This document shows positions 15,399 to 24,524 of a stretch of DNA of 64,000 nt, piece by piece (positions within the stretch are counted from its first letter, which is position 1; each line of letters begins with the position of its first letter). Source of the DNA: Candidatus Gastranaerophilales bacterium (lineage in GTDB: Bacteria; Cyanobacteriota; Vampirovibrionia; Gastranaerophilales; Gastranaerophilaceae); the NCBI GenBank assembly GCA_944324475.1, contig CALUWK010000001.1, positions 1 to 64,000 of the forward strand. Reading direction: 5' to 3'. A model generated the notes under the pieces. It was not told where the DNA came from. It worked only from the letters and a program-made list of their open reading frames with translations, and searched no databases. The position numbers were made by a program, and so were the translations under genes.

Positions 15399-16121
15399 TT
15401 ATTTTGTAACTATTGTTCCTATGTTTTCATTGTTTAAAATTTTAACAATACTATTTTCTAAATTAAAATCAAAAACACAAATTGGAATATTATTTTGTTT
15501 GCATAAAGCGCATGATGTTAAATCCATGACTTTTAAACCTTTGATTATTATATCATCATAGCTTATTTTATCATATTTTATAGCATTTTTGTTTACTTTT
15601 GGATCATCTGAATAGACGCCATCTACTCCATTTTTCGCCATTAACATAGCATCTGCATCAATTTCTGCTGCTCTAAGTGCCGCAGCAGTGTCTGTAGTGA
15701 AAAACGGGTTTCCTGTTCCTGCTGCAAAAATAACGACCCTGCCCTTTTCAAGGTGTCTTATGGCTTTGAATCTTATATATGGTTCTGCAATTTTTTCCAT
15801 ATTAATTGCAGATTGAACTCTGCAGCTAACTCCTATTTTTCTTAATTCTGATTGTATGGCAATGGCGTTCATTACGGTTGCAAGCATACCAACGTAATCC
15901 CCTGAAGCTTGATCCATTCCCAGTTTTTTTGAATTGTTCATGCCCCTAAAGATGTTTCCACCTCCAACTACAACTGCAATTTGAACACCTAAATTATAAG
16001 CTTTTTTGATTTCTTTGCATATTTTTTCTACTGGTTCAGGGTCTATTCCAAATTGTTGAGAGCCCAAAAGTGCTTCTCCGGAGATTTTAAGAAGAATTTT
16101 TTTGTATTTTAGATTTTTCAT
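15399..16121 (-). CDS. pyrH: UMP kinase
   Basis: 240 residues, bacterial amino-acid-kinase fold. It phosphorylates UMP to UDP with ATP. Landmarks: KILLKISGEALLG, VVVGGGNIFRG, MLATVMNAIA, FAAGTGNPFFTTDTAAALRA and KNGVDGVYSDDPK. It is the first gene of the operon; AAGGTG lies 6 nt before its ATG. It is divergent from the HEAT-like gene at 16200. Confidence 0.96.
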   Translation of the reverse strand: MKNLKYKKILLKISGEALLGSQQFGIDPEPVEKICKEIKKAYNLGVQIAVVVGGGNIFRGMNNSKKLGMDQASGDYVGMLATVMNAIAIQSELRKIGVSCRVQSAINMEKIAEPYIRFKAIRHLEKGRVVIFAAGTGNPFFTTDTAAALRAAEIDADAMLMAKNGVDGVYSDDPKVNKNAIKYDKISYDDIIIKGLKVMDLTSCALCKQNNIPICVFDFNLENSIVKILNNENIGTIVTK

Positions 16122-16199
16122 TTAACACCTTTTTCAAAATTTAAAAAATAATCTAAATCAATTATACACAAGTTTTTGTTAATGTGTAATAATTTAGTT

Positions 16200-17408
16200 A
16201 TGCCATTATCTAATTTGTTAAAAAATATTACTTCAAAAGATGTAGAGCTTTCAAAAAATACGGTTAAAGCACTCATAAAATCAGCGGATTTAGATGATTA
16301 TAATGAGTTGATTAAAAATTCTGATTTTATTTTTCCTTTTATAAAGGAAAGAATTATTAAAGATTTTGTTAAGTTAATTAACAAAAGTGAATTGGATACT
16401 GTTTTCAAATTTGCAAAAATTTATAGTTCGGATTTTGAAGATTTAATTGTTAAATCTTGGTTGAAATATGCAGATGAGGATTTAACCGATAAAATTTTAG
16501 AATTATTTGAAAATGGTTCAAATGATGAAAAGGCTTATTGCGCTAAATATTTTAGTGTAATTAATGATTCACTTGCGCTTGATATATTGTATAAAAATTC
16601 TTATGTTGATTTTTTGCCATTAGAAATTAATTGTGCTAGAGCGTTGAAAAATTTTGAAGATAGAAAAATTGTCAACGAGATGAAAAATAGAATTTTAAAT
16701 TCTACTGATGAATTTGAAAAAGTTTCTGCTTATACTTTTATTTTAGCTTATGGCGGGGTTGATTTAGTTAAATTTTGTCTTGAAAATTGTTTTGAAAGTC
16801 CTTTTTTAGTTGATATAATATCAAATTTATTAGATTTTAATGATTTATATTATTTAATTGATATTTTGGATGAAAATGTTGTGGCAAGAATTTTTGGAGT
16901 ATTAATTGAAAATTATCCTGAAAATATATCTTTAAATACAATAGAATGTTATCAGATTTTTGATTTTGTGAAATTTTTATTAAAATCGAAAAGTCAATAT
17001 GCAAAGAATATTTTAGCTATTTGCAAACTTAATTTTAATGAATATTTGAATAATGAAGTTTATAACTATGATTTGGATAAAAATTTAAAAATCGAGCTTA
17101 AAAAAATAGTTGAGTATTTAAACTTGTATAAGGTTGATTTTAGTGCCCTAAAAGAGGAAATCGTTGATAATTGTTTATATTATCGTTTTGAAATGTCTTT
17201 GAAAGTTATAAATGAATATAAGCTTTATGAATACGGTCAACTTTTAGCAAATTTAATTAATGAAAATAAACTTCCTCTTGGTTTTGTAAGTTTATGTGCG
17301 CAAACTTTAAAAATTCTTGGAAGAACTAATTTAATTAAGAAAGACGCTATAGAAAATATTAAAAATGACAATGTAAAGGCTTTTATTGAGGAGTGTTGTC
17401 GTTATTAG
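16200..17408 (+). CDS. HEAT/ARM-like helical repeat protein
   Basis: About 402 residues from the ATG at 16200, which lies 7 nt after a TAATAA -10-like box and has no ribosome site. An upstream TTG start is possible. The sequence is almost all alpha-helical, in pairs such as YCAKYFSVINDSLALDILYK, LEINCARALKNFEDRKIVNE and SAYTFILAYGGVDLVKFCLE, as in HEAT-type scaffolds. No catalytic motif or signal peptide, so it is probably a cytoplasmic scaffold. Its last 26 nt overlap the convergent ftsQ gene. Confidence 0.7.
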   Translation: MPLSNLLKNITSKDVELSKNTVKALIKSADLDDYNELIKNSDFIFPFIKERIIKDFVKLINKSELDTVFKFAKIYSSDFEDLIVKSWLKYADEDLTDKILELFENGSNDEKAYCAKYFSVINDSLALDILYKNSYVDFLPLEINCARALKNFEDRKIVNEMKNRILNSTDEFEKVSAYTFILAYGGVDLVKFCLENCFESPFLVDIISNLLDFNDLYYLIDILDENVVARIFGVLIENYPENISLNTIECYQIFDFVKFLLKSKSQYAKNILAICKLNFNEYLNNEVYNYDLDKNLKIELKKIVEYLNLYKVDFSALKEEIVDNCLYYRFEMSLKVINEYKLYEYGQLLANLINENKLPLGFVSLCAQTLKILGRTNLIKKDAIENIKNDNVKAFIEECCRY

Positions 17409-18366
17409 AGGTTTTTTCTTGTGTATTTTTTTGTAGATTTTGTTTTTCTTCCTGTTTATTTTCTTGAACTTTATTTACATTTGTTCTAAGTTCGGTTGAT
17501 TTACTGTCGGTTTGCTTTGTTTCTTTTGCGCCTTCAAGTCTTAAATAACAAGAATCTTCCCATCTCAGGTCAATGTATTTTAATTTTTCTGCATTTTTTT
17601 TGGCTGCAGGTATTATTGAGGCTATTCTTTTTGCTCTTGAGATAGCCGAGTCGTTTATTTCGCCAAATCTTATTAAATAAGTATCAAGTAAAATATAAAC
17701 ATCTTTTTGATTTCTTATATCTATATATTTAATTGTAAGTCCGGAATATGCTTCCATTGCTTTTGTTAATTTTAATATTTCTTCTACTTTCTTTTTATCC
17801 CAAACTTCATCATGACCGTTTCTAACGCCGTATGTTAAAAGCTTTTTAGCTTTTATGCTAGATTTAAACGGAAGATAATCATGGTCAATTAATATACCAT
17901 CTGATGATAAAGCTGAATTTGGTTCGGATTCAAGGTTGGGCGCAAGTAAAAAAGCAGGTGTTCTTTCTTCAATTGTAATAATTAATCTTGCAGGGAACCA
18001 GTATCTTCTTACATATACTTTTTTTACCGGTTGTAGTTGTCCTATATTGTTTTCAAGTTCTGATGTATCTAGTCTGAATATTTGTGTGTATGGAAGTTGT
18101 GTCTGACGTATCATATTTATTATTTTGTAGTCAGGAGTTATAATATTTCCTTGTATTTTTATGATTGTAGGATCTGCCTTTGCAAGTTTGGAAGAATCTA
18201 TGTACCATTGGGGCAGTTTTAGTGTTTTAATTCCAAAATATGAAATTAAAATAATCATAATTAAGGATAACAACATACGCAATCTTTGTAAATTTGCACG
18301 ATTGGCTGCAATTTGTCTTTTGATTTTATTTACTTTGAGTCTTCTTTTTTGATAAAGTAGTCCCAT
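17383..18366 (-). CDS. ftsQ: Cell-division protein FtsQ/DivIB
   Basis: 327 residues. A basic cytoplasmic N-terminus precedes one membrane helix (about 30-47: MLLSLIMIILISYFGI). A POTRA domain follows (IIKIQGNIITPDYKI ... RLDTSELENNIGQLQPVKKV), then the FtsQ beta domain (VRRYWFPARLIITIEERTPA). FtsQ links FtsB/FtsL to the septal machinery. A low-complexity Gln/Lys/Asn tail of about 50 residues ends the protein. It is last in murC-murB-ddl-ftsQ, a standard dcw arrangement. Confidence 0.9.
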   Translation of the reverse strand: MGLLYQKRRLKVNKIKRQIAANRANLQRLRMLLSLIMIILISYFGIKTLKLPQWYIDSSKLAKADPTIIKIQGNIITPDYKIINMIRQTQLPYTQIFRLDTSELENNIGQLQPVKKVYVRRYWFPARLIITIEERTPAFLLAPNLESEPNSALSSDGILIDHDYLPFKSSIKAKKLLTYGVRNGHDEVWDKKKVEEILKLTKAMEAYSGLTIKYIDIRNQKDVYILLDTYLIRFGEINDSAISRAKRIASIIPAAKKNAEKLKYIDLRWEDSCYLRLEGAKETKQTDSKSTELRTNVNKVQENKQEEKQNLQKNTQEKTSNNDNTPQ

Positions 18367-18371
18367 TTTTA

Positions 18372-19331
18372 CTATTTAAACTCCGATGTTTTCAGGATAA
18401 TATCGACTAATTCGTTATAATCTATTCCCATTGCATTTGCTTGAGCAGGTAAATCAGAAGTATCTGTCATTCCGGGGTTGGTGTTTATTTCTAATACATA
18501 TGGTATGTTATTATATACTAAAAAGTCAACTCTTGATAAACCTTTGCAGCCTGTCATTTTATGGGCGAGTAGAGCTATATTTTGAATTTTTTCAGTTAAT
18601 TTTGAGTCAAAATCGGCAGGAAGAATGAATTCAGTTAAACCTTTTGTATATTTTGCTTCATAATCATACCATTCTGTTTTTGTTTTAAAACCAAGAATTG
18701 GAGTTGCAAAAATCTCATGTTTTTCATCTTTTATTCTTTCTAAAACCCCTACTGTTGCCGATTTTCCTTCTAGGTATTCTTCAATTAAGATTTCTTTATC
18801 GCATTTAAATGCATCATCAAGGGCTTTATTTAGGGTTTCATTATTCTTATTTACTTTTGTCATTCCTATTGAAGAACCTTCTTTTGAGGGTTTAATTATA
18901 ATTGGAAATTTTAAATTTTTAATTTTTTCTATTGCTTCTTTTTTTGATGTTGCACTTTCGGATTTAATTAATGGGATATCTTTGTTTGTTGATAAAACTT
19001 TTTTCGTCATGATTTTATCCATACAAATAGCACTTGCCATAACTGAACAACCGGTGTATGGAATATTTAAAAATTCTAAAATTCCTTGTATACAACCATC
19101 TTCACCATATCTTCCATGAAGCACATTAAAAGCATATTCAATTTTTGCATCTTTCAGAGTGGATGCTATACTTCTGTCTACATCAATTAGAGTCACATCT
19201 TTATAGCCTAGTTCGATTAATGCTTTAAAAACATTTCTTCCTGAACGTAAAGAAACTTCTCTTTCGTTTGACAGGCCACCACAAAGTACACCAATTTTAG
19301 AATTTTTGTTTATTTTTTTAATATTTTCCAT
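18372..19331 (-). CDS. ddl: D-alanine--D-alanine ligase
   Basis: 319 residues, ATP-grasp fold. It makes D-Ala-D-Ala for peptidoglycan. Motifs: GVLCGGLSNEREVSLRSG, LHGRYGEDGCIQGILE, YTGCSVMASAICMDK, IIKPSKEGSSIGM and EINTNPGMT. It overlaps the end of murB by 22 nt and is followed by ftsQ after 5 nt. Confidence 0.95.
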   Translation of the reverse strand: MENIKKINKNSKIGVLCGGLSNEREVSLRSGRNVFKALIELGYKDVTLIDVDRSIASTLKDAKIEYAFNVLHGRYGEDGCIQGILEFLNIPYTGCSVMASAICMDKIMTKKVLSTNKDIPLIKSESATSKKEAIEKIKNLKFPIIIKPSKEGSSIGMTKVNKNNETLNKALDDAFKCDKEILIEEYLEGKSATVGVLERIKDEKHEIFATPILGFKTKTEWYDYEAKYTKGLTEFILPADFDSKLTEKIQNIALLAHKMTGCKGLSRVDFLVYNNIPYVLEINTNPGMTDTSDLPAQANAMGIDYNELVDIILKTSEFK

Positions 19332-20239
19332 TTTTCCTTCTCGCTTTTGCTCATTTTTCCAATATATATTATTTCAGGAGTAAGTTCTACGTTAAATTTC
19401 TCCTTTACTTTCGTATAAATCTCAAAAATTACATCAATGTAGTCGTTTGAAGTTGCCTTTCCTTTGTTTATTAAGAAGTTGCAATGATTTTCCCATACTT
19501 GTACATCGCCGATTTGAAACCCTCGAAGTCCGCATTTATCAATTAAAGCACCGGCGGATAATTCGCAATTTTCGGGATTTTTAAATACTGATCCTGCGTT
19601 TGGTATAGAAAGATTGGGCTGTCTGCTTTTTCTAAAGATGATATTTTCATCCATTTTGGATTTTATTTTTTCTTGTGATGATTTTTTGAGTTCAAATTTA
19701 GCACTTAAAAGAATGTAAGGTTTTTCTTTTAAAATCGAATGTCTATAAGAAAATTCCATGTCTTCTTTTTTTAATGTTAGAATTTTGTTTTTTTCTATAT
19801 CGTATACTTTTGCGCTTATAAAATTATCGCTTATAGAATAATTATGTGCACCTGCATTCATATAGCAAGCTCCCCCTAAGGAAGCAGGTATTCCAATTAA
19901 AAATTCAAATCCGCTTAGTTTTTTATCCAACGCAAGTTTTGATAAAGTTTGTACTTTTATTCCTGTTTGTGCTTCAAGAGTATTTCCTATGATAGTATAA
20001 GATTTTATTTTTCCTGTATAAATAATGGGTTCTTCTACTCCTTTTGAAGAAAAAAGAATATTAGAGCCGTTTCCTATTATTATTGGATTTGCATTTTTGA
20101 ATTTTTTTAAAAGGGTGATTAATTCTCCATCGTTGTCAGGTATATAAAACGACTTTGCTATTGATTTAATTTTTAGTGTATTATAGTTTGTCAGTTGAAA
20201 ATCATTATAAAATTTAATATCATTTTGTGAGCAAATCAT
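19310..20239 (-). CDS. murB: UDP-N-acetylenolpyruvoylglucosamine reductase
   Basis: 309 residues from the ATG at 20239; a TTG five codons upstream is the alternative. FAD enzyme that reduces the enolpyruvyl group to form UDP-MurNAc. Visible: FAD site IIGNGSNILFS, GIPASLGGACYMNAGAH, proton-donor Ser in NAGSVFKNP, and Glu in LTPEIIYIG. It overlaps murC by 20 nt and ddl by 22 nt. Confidence 0.95.
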   Translation of the reverse strand: MICSQNDIKFYNDFQLTNYNTLKIKSIAKSFYIPDNDGELITLLKKFKNANPIIIGNGSNILFSSKGVEEPIIYTGKIKSYTIIGNTLEAQTGIKVQTLSKLALDKKLSGFEFLIGIPASLGGACYMNAGAHNYSISDNFISAKVYDIEKNKILTLKKEDMEFSYRHSILKEKPYILLSAKFELKKSSQEKIKSKMDENIIFRKSRQPNLSIPNAGSVFKNPENCELSAGALIDKCGLRGFQIGDVQVWENHCNFLINKGKATSNDYIDVIFEIYTKVKEKFNVELTPEIIYIGKMSKSEKEKWKILKK

Positions 20240-21593
20240 TGATAATACCGCCAATTTTTGTTATATCTCCGGCACCTAAAGTAATAATAATGTCATCTTT
20301 TTTTAATTCAGGTGTAATTTTTTTAGCTGCTTCATTTATATTTCCTTCAATATATGTTGCGTTAATTCCTTTTTTTGTTATTTCTATTGCAAAATTTTTA
20401 GAATTAAAATCATTTAAAGGTTTGTCACCGGCACTATAAACGTCAACTATATAAAGTTTATTAACCACATAAAAGCTATCTAAAAATTCATTCCACAGAC
20501 CTTTTAGCCTTGTATATCTGTGTGGTTGAAATATTGCAATTTTTCTGTTTTTTATATTTTTAATTGCATTTAAAGTTGTTTTTATTTCAGTAGGGTGATG
20601 TGCATAATCATCAATTATTTTAACCCCCTTTGTATTAGCTACAATTTGGAATCTTCGACCCATTCCGCTAAATTCTTCAAAAAATTTTTTGTATTCTTCA
20701 AAATTTAATCCTAAGAAATCGAGAACCGCAGTTACTGCCATAGCATTATAAACATTATGTTCTCCGGGGATTATAAGTTTGATTTTTCCAAGGAGTTTAT
20801 TTTTTTTATATATTTCAAAAGAGGTTTCAAAATCGTTAAAAACAATATTTTTTGCCTGGTAGTCGGCATCATTTTTTATACCGTATGTAATTACATTATT
20901 TTTATTAATAATTTTAGAAAGTTTATTATTTCCTTCATTGTCGATGTTTATAAATATTTTTCCGTTTGGTTTTAAATTTTTAGTTGTTTTTTCAAAGATT
21001 TTTAAAATGTCTTCAAGCCCGTTTTTATAAAAGTCCAGATGATCTTCTTCAAGATTATTAATGATAAGATAATCAGGGTGATATTTTATAATTGAACCGT
21101 CTGATTCGTCAAGTTCTGCTATGAAATATTTTGAATTTTTGCATGAATTTGCGTTTGTTTGATAAAAGGGAAGTATCCCTCCTATAGCGTATGCGGGATT
21201 TTTTTTAAGTTTTTCCAGTATAAATGCCAACATTCCGCTTGTTGTTGTTTTTCCGTGTGTTCCTGATGAACCTATAAATGTCTCAAATTTTTCTGAAATA
21301 AATTTTAAACAGTCTGAACGATGTATGATTTTGAGATTAAGTTTTTTTGCTAGTATGAGTTCAGGGTTGTTTTCTTTAATGGCTGATGAAATTACGATAG
21401 TGGGAGTTCCTATTATATTGCTCGCGTTTTGTCCTATAAAGACTTTTGCACCTAGTTTTTCAACAATTTTTGTATATTTACTTTCGATTAAATCAGATCC
21501 TGAAACTTTATAGCCTAATTGCAAAAGTATTTTTGCCAGTGCGCTTTGTCCGACTCCGCCTATAGCTATAAAATGAAAATCGTAATTTTCCAT
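20220..21593 (-). CDS. murC: UDP-N-acetylmuramate--L-alanine ligase
   Basis: 457 residues, Mur ligase of normal length. Domains: N-terminal Rossmann (IAIGGVGQSALAKILLQLGY), the central ATP domain with SSGTHGKTTTSGM, and the C-terminal domain with DDYAHHPTEI and FQPHRYTRL. It adds L-Ala to UDP-MurNAc. Start and upstream stop share TAATG at 21593, coupling it to the glycosyltransferase. Confidence 0.96.
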   Translation of the reverse strand: MENYDFHFIAIGGVGQSALAKILLQLGYKVSGSDLIESKYTKIVEKLGAKVFIGQNASNIIGTPTIVISSAIKENNPELILAKKLNLKIIHRSDCLKFISEKFETFIGSSGTHGKTTTSGMLAFILEKLKKNPAYAIGGILPFYQTNANSCKNSKYFIAELDESDGSIIKYHPDYLIINNLEEDHLDFYKNGLEDILKIFEKTTKNLKPNGKIFINIDNEGNNKLSKIINKNNVITYGIKNDADYQAKNIVFNDFETSFEIYKKNKLLGKIKLIIPGEHNVYNAMAVTAVLDFLGLNFEEYKKFFEEFSGMGRRFQIVANTKGVKIIDDYAHHPTEIKTTLNAIKNIKNRKIAIFQPHRYTRLKGLWNEFLDSFYVVNKLYIVDVYSAGDKPLNDFNSKNFAIEITKKGINATYIEGNINEAAKKITPELKKDDIIITLGAGDITKIGGIINDLLTK

Positions 21594-22903
21594 TAATTTA
21601 CTTCCTTTAATGTGACGGTTGCTACCCCGTGTTGTGTTTTTCCCCAGTCCATTGTTTTTTTAGTAAAAATTATTTTAAAAATTATAAACATTGCAATAGG
21701 AAACCAAATGGTTATGAAATAAACTGAAGTTATAACAGATTCATAGCAAGAACGCCAAAAACTATAGTGTGAGTACTTTTTTAAGCTATATATAAAACCA
21801 CAGGTGAAAAATATTCCTGTTGCCACAACTACAATAATTGATGAAAGTATGCTGTTTTGATAACCTTTTACGAAGTGAAAAGCTTGTATTATAATTTCTG
21901 CTATTAACCATAATGGCAATAAAAATTCAGTAATATATGCTATTAAATCAAAGCCTACTCTAAGTGACATGTCTTTTGAGGTAAATACATCCTTTGCATA
22001 TTCAAGATATCTTCTTATAGAACCTTCAACCCATCTTCTTCTTTGACGTATTAATGCAGAAAAAGTTATAACTCCTTCTTCATAGACTTTTATTTCAGGG
22101 CAAAATCGGATATCCCAGCCTTTAATATGTAATCTTGTTGACATATCAAGGTCGTCGGTTATAGTGTCTTCATTCCAGCCATTAATACTGTCAAGAGCCA
22201 GTTTTTTGATCAGTTCGCCGTTTCCTCTTAGCTCTACTGCACCTCTGACTGCGTCTCTGCCTGCCTGTAAATGTGTATCCAGTATGTATTCGTTATATTG
22301 ACATTCTGTTAAAAAGTTTTGTTTAGCATTTATTATTACTTTTTGCGCTTGAACTGCTCCTACGTCAGCAGGAGCAAGTGCAGTTATCATTTTTGATAAA
22401 AAATCTTTATTAACTTTTGCATCGGCATCAAATACGAGTATGGCTTCTCCTTTAGCAACCTTCATTGCATCATTAAGGACAGCAGATTTTCCAGGAGTAG
22501 CATTTTCAAGCCTTATGATAGTTTTGATTTTATTGTATTTTTCAGATAATTTATGTATTATTTTGGGTGTTTCATCTGTGGATCTGTCATCAATTAAAAT
22601 TATTTCAAAGTCTTTGTAGTCCAGATTCAAAATATTTAAGGCTGTTTTTTCTATGACTTCTTGTTCATTGTGGCAAGGAATTAAAATTGAAACAAAAGGA
22701 TGATAGTCGTAATTTTGTATAGGTGGACATTTTTTTAGTTTTCTTTTTTGATATTTCATTGCAACATACATATAAAATGTATATAAAAACATAAAACCTA
22801 TTAGAAATATAATTGCCCACATTGTATTGAAATAGTTTTGGAATATAACTAAAAAAGCGATAAGAAATGAAATTATAATTAGTAAAGCTATTCTTTCTTT
22901 CAT
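21593..22903 (-). CDS. Membrane-bound family 2 glycosyltransferase
   Basis: 436 residues. Two N-terminal membrane helices (5-48) precede a GT2 catalytic domain: SILIPCHNEQEV, DDRSTD (105-110), the metal-site DAD (159-161), ITDDLD and the processive-enzyme motif QRRRW near 286. Three or four more membrane helices follow. The layout resembles PgaC/NodC/BcsA-type synthases that polymerise and export a sugar chain, such as a GlcNAc or glucan exopolysaccharide. The acceptor is not readable. It is directly upstream of murC. Confidence 0.85.
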   Translation of the reverse strand: MKERIALLIIISFLIAFLVIFQNYFNTMWAIIFLIGFMFLYTFYMYVAMKYQKRKLKKCPPIQNYDYHPFVSILIPCHNEQEVIEKTALNILNLDYKDFEIILIDDRSTDETPKIIHKLSEKYNKIKTIIRLENATPGKSAVLNDAMKVAKGEAILVFDADAKVNKDFLSKMITALAPADVGAVQAQKVIINAKQNFLTECQYNEYILDTHLQAGRDAVRGAVELRGNGELIKKLALDSINGWNEDTITDDLDMSTRLHIKGWDIRFCPEIKVYEEGVITFSALIRQRRRWVEGSIRRYLEYAKDVFTSKDMSLRVGFDLIAYITEFLLPLWLIAEIIIQAFHFVKGYQNSILSSIIVVVATGIFFTCGFIYSLKKYSHYSFWRSCYESVITSVYFITIWFPIAMFIIFKIIFTKKTMDWGKTQHGVATVTLKEVN

Positions 22904-22980
22904 TATCTTTTAATGTAACAATCTCTCTATACTACGTTTTGATTTTATCAAAAAAAAATTAAAAGTGCACTTTTAATTTA

Positions 22981-24507
22981 TTATAATTTTTTTGTAACAA
23001 GAGCAAAAATATCGTTATAACAAATACTTATCATTAGTATAATTAATAGGATAAAGAAAAAGTTATTGATTTTTTCGCTAAATTCTTTGTCTGGTTTTTT
23101 GCCTGTAAATTTTTCAATCAATAAAAACATAACATGTCCGCCATCTAATGCCGGTATGGGAAGAAAATTCATAATTGCAAGATTTAAACTTATCATAGCA
23201 GTTAAGAGAATGCCATTTAGCATACCTTTTGAAGCTATTATATCTCCTCCTACTTTGACAACTGCTATAACCCCATGCATATCTGAAGCCGAGACTTTAC
23301 CTGTTATCAGTTGCCATAAGCTATATAGCATTGTTGTTGTTGTGGTATAGAGATAGTTTATTGATTTTGTTACAATTTGTTTTGGGGTTTTTGTTTCTGT
23401 ATATACATCTTCTATTTTTAATAGGACTCCGAGTATTCCTTGTTTACTTACTATAATGTTATTAAATGTTAATTCTTTATTATTTCTTAAAATTGTTATG
23501 TTTAATGGTTTATATGTATCAGAAAGAGCTTTTGCAATGTCATTTAGAGTTGTTGGATTTTTAAATTTGTATGTTTTTTTATTATATAGTTCATTTCTTA
23601 GTTCAATTTGATTTTTGGTTAATTCAATTCCATCTTTTTTGTATTTTTCAAGACCTTTTAAAACGTTTTCATTAATATTTAAAGGTTTTTCAGGCATGGG
23701 AGAGGGCAGTTTTATTATACTGTTTGGTTTGATTTCATTTGTAATGTTTGGATTAATTTTTTTTAGTTCTTCGAGATTTTTTTTAATTAGATCTTCTTGG
23801 GCATAATCATCAAAAAGTTTTGAGTTTTTTGCAAAAAATGTTAGTTGATATAAAGAATCTATTTTTTTGTTGTTTATTTTTAAGAATTTGTCTCCTTTGA
23901 TTATTCCTGATTTATTTATGTTTGAGGTAATTTTATCGGAAAAACTATCTACATAAATATTTTGAGTTGAGGCAGGAAGTTTTTGGTAGTATGTTGCTGC
24001 AAAAATAACAAGAATAACTGCAAAAGCAATGTTCATAATAACTCCTGCGGAAACGATTATAAGTTTTTGCATAATGGTTTTGTTTTCGTATAATTCTGGT
24101 GAATTGGCAGGTAAAGTTTCATAATCTTCGCACACTTCTGCCCTCGAGCCGTTCGCTTCGCTGTCGCTTGCTCCTTGGCTCTCGGGAGTACGGTCTTTGG
24201 GCTGTCCGCTGAAGCTCAACGCTTCACCGTCACGCCCTTCGCACACTTCTGCCCTCGAGCCGTTCGCTTCGCTGTCGCTTGCTCCTTGGCTCTCGGGCTC
24301 TGCAAATGAGACGTAACCTCCGAATAAAAAAGCATGTAAATAAAATACCGTATTACCCCATTTAAAAAGTTTCCAAGATGGACCAATCGGCATTCCTATT
24401 CCAAAGCGAGTAACTCTTACACCAAAAATTCTTGCAGCAATAAAATGTCCTATTTCATGTACTAAGACAAGCAGGCTTATTAAAATAATCATTATTAGTT
24501 GGTTCAT
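22981..24507 (-). CDS. rseP: RIP-type site-2 protease RseP/YaeL with an in-frame repeat insertion
   Basis: 508 residues, longer than most bacterial homologues (about 350-450). The zinc site is HEIGH (17-21) in the first membrane helix; the second metal motif is NFLPIPALDGGH near the C-terminus. Between them lies a PDZ region enlarged by a helical insert. Residues about 71-127, just after GGYVSFAE, are an extra stretch encoded by a GC-rich 111-bp repeat. The family cleaves anti-sigma factors and signal-peptide remnants in the membrane. Catalytic motifs are intact, so it is probably active. Confidence 0.92.
   Translation of the reverse strand: MNQLIMIILISLLVLVHEIGHFIAARIFGVRVTRFGIGMPIGPSWKLFKWGNTVFYLHAFLFGGYVSFAEPESQGASDSEANGSRAEVCEGRDGEALSFSGQPKDRTPESQGASDSEANGSRAEVCEDYETLPANSPELYENKTIMQKLIIVSAGVIMNIAFAVILVIFAATYYQKLPASTQNIYVDSFSDKITSNINKSGIIKGDKFLKINNKKIDSLYQLTFFAKNSKLFDDYAQEDLIKKNLEELKKINPNITNEIKPNSIIKLPSPMPEKPLNINENVLKGLEKYKKDGIELTKNQIELRNELYNKKTYKFKNPTTLNDIAKALSDTYKPLNITILRNNKELTFNNIIVSKQGILGVLLKIEDVYTETKTPKQIVTKSINYLYTTTTTMLYSLWQLITGKVSASDMHGVIAVVKVGGDIIASKGMLNGILLTAMISLNLAIMNFLPIPALDGGHVMFLLIEKFTGKKPDKEFSEKINNFFFILLIILMISICYNDIFALVTKKL
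24126..24297 (-). repeat. GC-rich in-frame repeat inside rseP (61-bp unit twice, 111-bp period)
   Basis: The 61-bp units at 24126-24186 and 24237-24297 are identical; the 50-bp spacer belongs to the same insert. By hand count 39 of 61 bases are G or C, against an AT-rich background. Both copies encode ESQGASDSEANGSRAEVCE in the rseP frame, and 111 bp is 37 codons, so the frame is kept. The spacer has an inverted repeat GAAGC-GTTGA-GCTTC. The element resembles protein-coding palindromic elements such as the Rickettsia ones. Confidence 0.85.
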
Positions 24508-24524
24508 TTTACTCCTTTTTAATT

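Noticed and set aside
24126-24297. CRISPR-like array (repeat-spacer-repeat)
   Set aside because: Only two units with a 50-bp spacer, in frame within rseP, no cas genes and repeats far longer than usual.
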